A stretch of 64,000 nt of DNA, taken from contig OZ005706.1 in assembly GCA_963930775.1 (NCBI GenBank), positions 434,001 to 498,000 on the forward strand, in the 5' to 3' direction. Under the pieces are notes generated by a model, which made no database searches, was not told the DNA's origin, and saw only the letters and a list, made by a program, of their open reading frames with translations. Both the position numbers and the translations under genes were made by a program. This document shows positions 50,251-58,812 of the stretch, piece after piece. Source of the stretch: Cliona cf. orientalis. Taxonomy: Eukaryota > Porifera > Demospongiae > Clionaida > Clionaidae. Every line of letters starts with the position of its first letter. Position 1 is the first letter of the stretch.

Positions 50251-52610
50251 TTAATAATAATATAGTAGCATCATTATAATAATAATTATTATTTTCTATG
50301 TATACAAGCAAGAGTATATACAAGAATATTAATAATAAATCAAATAACTACTACTTCGTTTTTATCATAATCACAAATATATATAAAACCATCTTGATCA
50401 GTGGCCACACCCCCTTTACTATTCTCACATAGAATTGAGCGACCTTCTTCACCATTCTTACGACATATGTACAATGCTCTATTTTCTGTCCATTCAGAAA
50501 TGTACACTAGTCCTTGGTGATAAGTAATTCCTGTAGGTGTGGCGATACGGCCTGGAGCCACCAAAATACGAAGAAACTCTCCATTAATAGTAAATACTGG
50601 AACACGGTTATTTCCAGTCTCTGTGACATACAAGTTTCCATCTTCATCGTGTGTGATATCCCATGGACCTTCAAGCTGTCCATTGTCCTCACCTAGTGAT
50701 CCAGTCTGTCGAACAAATACAAGGTCAGAGGTGAACACTTGTAGTCGATTATTGTGATGGTCACACACAATCACTTCGCCACCAACAATAGTCATCCCCG
50801 CTGGACGGTCAAACTCTCCTTCTCCGTTTCCCTTCTGTCCAACTGATTTCAAAAGCTTTCCAGTCTTGTCAAACTTTAGTAGAGTGTTTTTACTAGCATC
50901 TGTAACATAAATATTAGATCCATCCACTGCTACTCCAGCAGGTTCAATCAACTGTTTGTTGGGAAAAGTACATACCGGTAATTTCTTACCACTTCTGTCA
51001 AGTGTTAGTACTTCATTGCCTATTACAGGAGTGACCACCATTTCTTCTGATGAATTAAAGGCAATAAAATTTGTTGACTTTCCAACATTGATTTTCCTAA
51101 CTGTTTTTCCTAGCATGGTGGGTGGAATCTTCACAAATACCTGAACTGGCTCTCTCAACACAGGCTTGTCGTTGTACATCACCTCCAGCTGATGTCGACC
51201 TCTCACTGTTGGGGTGAACTCTATCTGGTAGGTGTTCTGCTGTTTCCGAGCTATCTTGGTGGGCACTCGTGAACCATCCACTTTGGATATCAGAACAACA
51301 TGTATCTTCTTTGCTGGCTGACCATCTTGAAGGGTAAGGTGAGCGATAAACTGTGACCTTTGACCCACTTGGGTTTCTGCATCATTCACAACGATATTCA
51401 TTGGTAGAGTTGCAATGCTGGCGTTCTCTTGGCATTGCTTCATTAATTCTTCTTTGCATTCAACGATCACCACTTTGTCAGCAGCTTCAACTGGAGCAAG
51501 TTCAGCACTAGTTTGCTGCTGTTTCTCTGTCTCCTCGCTGATCCTGGTCATCATTTGGGTGTGGATGGTCATCAGTTCTTCATCCGTTGCATTCTCAACA
51601 TTTTTCTCGACAAACTCCATGAGGCTTTGGATAGTGCCTGAGCTCATCTCCAATTTCTTCTGCTGCACAGTGAGGTTATTCATCTTCTTCTCCACAGTGG
51701 CAGCTGTTTCTGCTAACAGCTCTTTCTCTCGCTTGTCAAGAATATCTCGAAGCTCTTGAAATGATTGCTTGATTGAAGTGGTCATTGACTCATCCATTGC
51801 AACAACTTCAGCTTTTGCACCTTCAACATTCTTGATGGCATCCTGTATACCTTTCTGGCTCTCACTGAGTGGTGTCAGATGTTCTTTCAGCTTTTTCTGA
51901 ATTTTAGGAACCGCCTTCTTCATAGACTCATATTCATGGCCTTGTGATCTCCATCAATGATACAATCTCGGCAGACGAGGGTCTTGCAGTCATAACAGTA
52001 GATCTTGACTGGCTCCTCATGCACTTTGCACATTGGGGATGGAATAGACTTGGCTGCAATAGACTTGGCTGCAATAATCTCCTTAGCTCCACCCTCTTTT
52101 AGCTCCTGAGGAGTCGATACCTTATGCCCTGCAAACGTCTTCATTCGCTGATGTGATCTGGTACATTCGTTACAAATAAACTCAGCACACTGTCGACAGA
52201 AGGCATAGGCCACATCCCCAGGGCACAATCCACATTTGGGCTCCACTTTTACCTTCTCCAGTTTAGCATGCCAGTCTTTCATTCGGTTGATAAAGAAGGC
52301 TGTTTGCAGTTGGTCAGGGTCGCCTCGAGGTAGGAGGGTGGGGGTGCGACACTCCGGGCAGGGGAAGGGTTGGTTGGGGCCGCCTGCTCTCTTGACCAGC
52401 GCCTCGATACATCCCTTGCAGTAGTAGTGAAGGCAGGGAAGGATCTTGGGCTCTTGGAAGTGGTCCTGGCAGACGGGGCACGTGATCTCTTGCTCCAGCT
52501 CTTCCACTGCTTTCTGTATGGCTTCTCCGCCGGTCGCCATCGCTTTAGACACCAAAATTTCGTATTATGAAAGAGCTCGAAGTATTAAGATGATACGCCC
52601 CTCAATCGAT
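48259..52610. repeat. Tandem segmental duplication, unit A
   Basis: ~4.35-kb unit from ALG9 exon 5 through the TRIM-NHL gene to just past its 5'UTR. It is repeated in the same orientation at 52880-57440 with high identity in exons and introns. Confidence 0.85.
50340..52540 (-). pseudogene. TRIM-NHL protein copy A (RING, B-boxes, coiled coil, filamin, NHL) with a one-base frameshift
   Basis: Single-exon gene, ATG 52540. RING: CPVC at about 21-24, CLHYYCKGC, CPEC. B-box 1: CGLC...CRQC...CNEC. B-box 2: CKVH...CYDC...CRDC. A coiled coil, a filamin-type Ig domain and NHL repeats (about six, of the type GVAVDGSNIYVTD, GLVYISEW, GVATDQDGFIYICD) follow. Near 51940 one G is missing from the GGG after DGDHK relative to copy B, so the RING/B-box frame ends at 51920 and the rest is an open 527-residue frame starting at ATG 51923. 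The two overlap as ATGA. Either a broken gene, two separate products, or a base error in the assembly. TRIM-NHL proteins are E3 ligases and RNA regulators. No orthologue is assigned. Confidence 0.75.
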
Positions 52611-52879
52611 AATATTATTTATTCATGACATGTGCATTCTATTCATGCGCGCATAAAAATTAATTTCGAGGCGCGCGCAAATTAATTCATAAACCATAGA
52701 TAATAAAACTTAACTGTGTGGACAAATGTATGGTGCGCCATATTGGGCAAAAATCATGATTGTAAATCGCATCCATGTTTCCATATCGACGTTTCGATCA
52801 CTGATGAACCGCGCTTAGATTTTATGCGCATGCGCATTAATTAACGACCAACTGTGTCGTATGACCTTTAAATGGCCGC

Positions 52880-55079
52880 CAGTGCTATAGTTGGCTGGCG
52901 TTTCATGTTCAGCGCAGCCTTGGGGTAAGCAACAGGGGAAACTATTGTAAATTATATAACTATCTTATTATTGACCAATGGCCGATTCTTTTGTGTCTGT
53001 TGCAGAGGGTGCCCATTGCTGTTGATCTTTAAATATGTTCTCAAAGAGAGTGTTTGGATTCTTCATCTTATGATCAGGATTTTGCTTTCTCCTCACCGCT
53101 GTAGCTAAGTCTTAGTGCTATAGGCTCAGGCTGTGGGAGGCTGGAGTGATTACATGTATTGCTGAATTCCACCCAGGTACCTCTCATTATGGTTGACTCC
53201 ATCTACTATGGCACGTTTGTGTTTGCTCCGTGGAATATCCTACTCTACAATGTGTTCGGCAAGGAAGGCCCCAATCTCTATGGTACGACAATCATCACTT
53301 ATCATTCTAGTTCAAACTGGTGAATTTTTTTTTCTTTCTCTCTCCCCTCGGGAGTGGAGCCATGGTCTTTCTACTTTGTCAATGGCTTTCTCAACTTTAA
53401 CATTGTCTTTCTGCTTGCCCTCTCAGCTGCTCCCCTCATTGAGTTCCATGTTAGTCAGTCTGCTAACATTCGTCACGATAATAATTAATATAACGGATGA
53501 TGAAGATTTTGTTTTTTTTTCTTCAGATCCTCGTTGATGCTTTGGTCCAGTGTCTTGATTGTGGCAGCCACTGGTTCCAGACCCTTTACAATGCACTGCA
53601 GGTGTACGGCATAAAAGGTATGTAAGATTTTTTGACCAATATTCCTCTGTGTACTTGAGTGTGAAAAGTATATTAATTTTGTAATCCAGGGCAGCTGCGC
53701 AGCAAAGAGTACAGGAAGACTACCCAGTCCATGCTCATTTGGATACTTGTCTTCTTCACCAGACCTCACAAGGTAAGGGACGATAATGATTAAATCTTGT
53801 AATGGGTGCCATGCATATTACTTATGTTTAGGAGGAATGCTTTCTCTTTCCCATCTACCCAATGTTTTGTCTCTGTGCAGCTGTCTCCCTTTCTCTACTG
53901 CCTGTAAGTTGCACATGAATTTATTATTAATTTTGTGCATGTATCACTGAAACCAGTGGTTATCCTTTTCCCTTCTACCAACAGGAAGTAGCTCCCCTTG
54001 TTCTAGGCATCCTTCGTTTCCCTCGTCCCCTGAAGAGGCTCTCCAGGTGGACCCTGACCTGGCTACCTCTGGCAGTTGGCCTCGTATTTGCCATTCTCTC
54101 TCTCTCACGATGCTACGCCCTCTACACAGGTGACCTTGACTCTAATTATCCACTCATATTGAGAAAAAAATTTCCTACAATGATAATGTAGGTTATCGTG
54201 CTCCAATGGAGATATACACTCACCTTCAGTCCAAAGATGTTGAGTCAGCAGTTAAGGGTATCCGTGGTGACATTAATGTGTGTGTTGGGAAGGAGTGGCA
54301 TCGTTTCCCGAGCAGCTTCTACCTCCCCTCCCCCAAGTGGAAGCAGAGGTTCATCAGGTCAGAGTTCAAAGGTCAACTCCCCAGCCAGTTCCCCAATGCG
54401 ACCACTGTCATCCCTGAAGACATGAACGACATGAATAGGGAGGAGCCATCAAGATATGTAAGTCCAGATTATAAATCTGCAGACTATTACCGTATATATA
54501 GCCGGAAATAATGGCGGGAATTAAATTTGGTGGTTGAGCCCAAAATTGCTATTTGGCAGATTTAAATTTGGCGGTTCAGTACGGGATCGCCATACGTATA
54601 ACATTATGTGAGTAGGAAATATTGGCGGATTTTAATTTGGCAGTTGTAATATAGACCGCCAAACCGCCAAATTTAATTCCCCGCCAAATTTTGTATGCAA
54701 TAATAATTATTATTAATCCTATTATTGTGGTGCAATATTGCTGCTAGGCATAATAAAAAAATTTTCAATTCTTTCTCCCCCACCATAGTTTGAGGTGTCC
54801 AGATGTCACCTGTTGGTTGACCTTGATCTTCCAGTGACCTCTTCTCTGGAGCCTTGCTATGCTCAGGACACAAGCAACTGGAAGGTAGTGGCAAAATATC
54901 CATTCCTGGATCCAGCAAGGTGGGTCAGTGTGGCTTTAATGATCCGGCGGAGTATTGATTTTTTATTCTGCCACACAGATCTCACAAGTTATTGAGAGCG
55001 TTTTATGTTCCGTGGTTGTCATGGCAACATACAAATTATGCTGAATATATTTTACTACTCAATAAGAAATTATTATTAA
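52880..55079 (+). pseudogene. ALG9 pseudogene (3' part, duplicated)
   Basis: Copy of ALG9 from inside exon 5 to exon 15, with no promoter and no exons 1-4. Lesions visible: inserted bases in the exon 5 remnant (TGGCGTTTCATG); TAA soon after GTTGATCTT in exon 6; Trp to TGA (TTATGATCA) in the same exon; the exon 8 acceptor changed from CAG to CGG; a 9-base deletion in exon 13. Other exons, such as the one encoding IYTHLQSKDVESAVKGIRGD, still read well. Exon and intron order is unchanged, so this is a DNA-level duplicate and not a retrocopy. Confidence 0.9.
54488..54697. mobile_element. MITE inserted in unit B only
   Basis: Starts TACCGTATATATAGCCGGAAA and ends near CCCCGCCAAATTTTGTA. The matching intron of intact ALG9 (after 49827) has no such sequence, so insertion followed the duplication. 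Same family as 19174-19348, opposite orientation. Confidence 0.85.
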
Positions 55080-55174
55080 CAAATTTATAATATTATAATA
55101 CGGTAGCATCATAATAATAATCATTATTATTATTATTGGATTTTTTCTATGTGTACAAGAATATTAATAATAAA

Positions 55175-57379
55175 TCAAATAACTACTACTTCGTTTTTAT
55201 CATAATCACAAATATATATAAAACCATCTTGATCAGTGGCCACACCCCCTTTACTATTGTCACATTGAATTGAGCGACCTTCTTCACCATTCTTATGACA
55301 TATGTACAATGCTCTAGTGTCTTTCCACTGAGCAATGTACACTAGCCCTTGATGATAAGTAATTCCAGCAGGTTTGGTGATACGGTCTGGAGCAACCAAA
55401 ATACAAAGAAACTGTCCATTAATATCAAATACTTGAACACTGTTATTTCCATCCTCAGTGACATACAAGTTTCCATCTTCGTCATGTGTGACATCCTGTG
55501 GATGTAAAAACTGTCCATTGCCCTTGCCTAGGCCTTGTGATCCAATCTGTCGAACAAACACAAGGTCAGGGGTGAACACTTGTAGTCGATGATTGTTACG
55601 GTCACACACAATCACTTCACCACCAACAACAGTCAGTCCAAATGGACAGTAAAACTCTCCTTCTCCACTTCCCTTCTGTCCAACTGATTTCAATAGCTTG
55701 CCAGTCTTGTCAAATTTCAGTAGAGTGTTATTTTTAGGGTCTGCAACATAAATGTTAGACCCTACCACTGCTACTCCAGCGGATCTAATCAATTGTTTGT
55801 TGGTGAAAGAATATAATTTCTTACCATTTCTGTCAAGTGTTAGAACTTCATTACCTCCTACAGTAGTGGCCACCATCTCTTCTGATGAATTAAAGGCAAC
55901 AAAACATGCAGGTTTTCCAACATCAATTCTCTTAACTACTTTTCCCAGCATGGTGGGTGGGATCTTCACAAATACCTGAACTGGCTCTCTCAACACAGGC
56001 TTGTCGTTGTATATCACCTCCAGCTGGTGTCGACCTCTCACTGTTGGGGTGAACTCTATTTGGTAGGTGTTCTGTTGTTTCCGAGTTATCTTGGTAAGCA
56101 CATGTGAACCATCCACTTTGGATGTCAGAGCAACCTTTAGATTTTGCATCTTCTTAGCTGGCTGACCATTTGGGTACGTAAGGCACATCTCCAACTTCGA
56201 CGTTTTTCCCACACTAGCATCAATATTCTCAATGGCCACATTCACAGGTGTGACAACCATCTTAGCATTTTGTTGGCATAGCTTCTTCAGTTCACTTGCA
56301 CAGTCGATGGTCACCTCTCTGTCTGCCTCCTCCACTGGGTCAAGGTCTAGGTTGCTTAGCCGCTGTTTCTCTGTCTCCTCACTGATCCTGGTCATCATTT
56401 GGGTGTGGACGCTTATCAGTTCTTCATCCGTTGCATTTTCAACACTTCTCTCGACAAACTCCACAAGGCTTTGGATGGTGCCTGAACTCATCTCCAATTT
56501 CTTCTGCTGCACGGTGAGGTTATTCATCTTCTTCTCCACAGTGGCAGCTGTTTCTGCTAACAGTTCTTTCTCTCTCTTGTCGAGAATATCTCGAAGCTCT
56601 TGAAACGATTGCTTGATTGAAGCGGTCATTGACTTGTCCATTGCAACAATTTCAGCTTTTGCTCCTTCAACATTTTTGATGGCATCCTGTATACCTTTCT
56701 GGCTCTCATTGAGTGGTGTCAGATGCTCTTTCAGCTTCTTCTGTATTTTAGGAACCGCCTTCTTCACAAACTCATATTCATGGCCCTTGTGATCTTCATC
56801 GATGACACAATCTCGGCAGATGAGGGTCTTGCAGTCATAGCAGTAGATCTTGGCTTGTTCCTCATGGATTTTACACATTGGGGGAGGGGGTGGATTAGCG
56901 ACAATGTTCCTAGCCCCGCCCTCTTTTAGTTCCGCTAGAGTAGAAATCTCATGGCCGGCGAATACTTTGAGTCATTGGTGAGATTTGACACACTCGGCAC
57001 AGATGAAGTCCATACAGTGTCGGCAAAATGCAGTGGCCACACCCCCAGAGCACATTTCACATTTGGCCTCCACTTTTCCCTCCACCTTCTCCAGTTTAGC
57101 ATGGACCTCTTTCATTCGGTTGATAAAGAAGGCGGTTTGCAGCTGGTCAGGGTCGCCTTGAGGTAGGAGGGTTGGGGTGCGATACTCCGGGCAGGGGAAG
57201 GGTTGGTTGGGGCCGCCTGCTCTCTTGGCCAGCGCCTCGATACATCCCTTGCAGTAGTAGTGAAGGCAGGGAAGGATCTTGGGCTCTTCAACTTGGAAGT
57301 AATCTTGGCAGACGGGGCACGTGACCTCTTGCTCCAGCTCCTCCACTCCTTTCTGTCTGGCTTCTCCGCCTGTCGCCAT
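55175..57379 (-). pseudogene. TRIM-NHL protein copy B with an in-frame TGA and altered RING cysteine
   Basis: Same architecture as copy A, ATG 57379. The frame is open to a TGA at 56972 (after CVKSHQ), where copy A has CGA (Arg) in SHQRMKTFAGH. Beyond the TGA the same frame continues to the end, with B-box 2 (CKIHEEQ...CRDC), coiled coil, filamin and NHL, 567 residues from the next Met to EVVVI at 55175. The last RING cysteine is Tyr (PCPEYR instead of PCPECR). CGA to TGA is a typical CpG transition. Either a pseudogene, a gene using readthrough, or a shorter protein starting at the internal Met. Confidence 0.75.
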
Positions 57380-57440
57380 CGCTTTAGAAACTAAGATTTC
57401 GTATTGTAAACGAAGAAAAAGTTCGAGTTATAAGATGATG

Positions 57441-57925
57441 ACACGCCCCAAATGATATTCATGCGCATGTTCAAGACTCCCATTCCTGCGCATGCTCAAT
57501 ACATGCATGTAACGCGTGAAACTGTGTGGCAAACTGGGGTGACCTAATGCAAAGAATACCTATACTATACTATGATTGTGTAAATTGTGCAAATCATTGT
57601 AGTATCGGAGGCACTTTACAATAACTGTCTAGATGGATAAGGACCAAATACTTTCCATATTAAAATGAACAAACAATAATAATACTCCACTCATGACTTC
57701 ATTTAATATGCTACCTGTAAATAATATTATTAATATCTAGCTAGCTGCTATAATCTTTTTATATAAAAGGTGTTCCAGCTATAGTTCATAGCTATAATAT
57801 ACTTTCCTGAGAAGCAACCAGATCACACAGAGCTAGTTGCACGAGCCTGTCCTGCCAGTCTCTCGGCAAATGGGCCATCAAGTGTCGCTTTGACTCGGAT
57901 CTGTCGAAAGATTCTAGCGCTGACA
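57441..57925. other. Intergenic region between duplication unit B and caveolin copy 1
   Basis: No gene recognised up to about 57830. From 57830 to 57925 the minus strand still encodes caveolin-like sequence (ARIFRQIRVKATLDGPFAERL), out of frame with the upstream exon. Confidence 0.55.
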
Positions 57926-58219
57926 TCAACAATAGGAGCGTAGAATGCTTGTATTAAATGGTACTGAGGCCAATGGAGTCAAGGCATACATCCACATGGT
58001 CCAGAGTCTAAGGAGAGGCTGATAGAGCCAGACGTAAAGGAACACCATGAATCCATTGAACATAGCCCAGAACACAGCCATTGGAATACCGAAGAAAAAG
58101 ACAAAGAAGTGATACATTGCGAGCTTGACGTATTTATATATAAGACCCACAATGGTGAAGAGCTCAGGAATTGTCTTGGTGCTTTCATGCTCATAGAAAC
58201 ATTTATCAAAATCCAACTG

Positions 58220-58304
<85 letters not shown>

Positions 58305-58571
58305 TGGATGATAACAAACAAACAAAAATACTATTGATCATAGCTTGCATACATTGAGAGCTTCAATATCGAATTCTCCTGGTCCTAAGATGGCTTTATC
58401 CCAATCATATGAATCATCACTGCCCTCATCGTGACGAGCGCGTGGAGGGGCATTATCTCGGGGATTTCGTTGAAGTGCGCGGCTCGGCAGAGAACCTGGT
58501 TGCTGCTGGTAGCCACTGCTCGGCTGACTGTAGGGAGGTAAACCTTGGTCCATCGTTCTATAAGAAGACAT
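57926..58571 (-). CDS. Caveolin family protein, copy 1 (late frameshift)
   Basis: Exons 58571-58353 and 58216-57926; 169 residues as read. N-terminal Gln/Pro-rich cytosolic part, then LGPGEFDIEALN, followed by the caveolin signature region (DFDKCFYEHESTKTIPE), and the intramembrane hairpin with FGIPMAVFWAMFNG and WLYQPLLRLW. The frame stops with NTSILRSYC, but the next frame carries the rest of the family domain (APIVDVSARIFRQIRVK) that copy 2 has in frame. A base difference near 57945-57962 is responsible. It could be a real truncation, a pseudogene, or an assembly error in GTACCATTTAATACAAGC. Intron 1 is almost entirely (GA)n. Caveolins form the 8S oligomers that scaffold caveolae. Confidence 0.8.
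58216..58301 (+). repeat. (GA)n microsatellite forming most of a caveolin intron
   Basis: About 86 bases of GA directly against the acceptor of caveolin copy 1 exon 2. On the transcribed strand it is a pure CT polypyrimidine tract. Confidence 0.9.
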
Positions 58572-58812
58572 GACAGATTCGTCTAAGGGTTTGACCCCTG
58601 TAAAAGCTAGTCTCGAGGAGGGTCTGGTCTACTCCCGCAAGGATGCAAAATGTGGGTGATAAAATAAACTGCCAACCACTATGACATAAACAGTAGGCGC
58701 GCGCGAGGGCGAGAGTTATGTTTGTACATGGTGTGAAGATATATACTAACAATGATAAGAGAAATTTAAGAATCAAAGTATAAAAGCAAGTCATACAACC
58801 TAGCACTTATCA

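Larger units (their letters stand above)
52880..57440. repeat. Tandem segmental duplication, unit B
   Basis: Second copy of unit A, longer by about the size of the MITE at 54488-54697. About 270 bases (52611-52879) of non-duplicated sequence separate the units. Confidence 0.85.
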
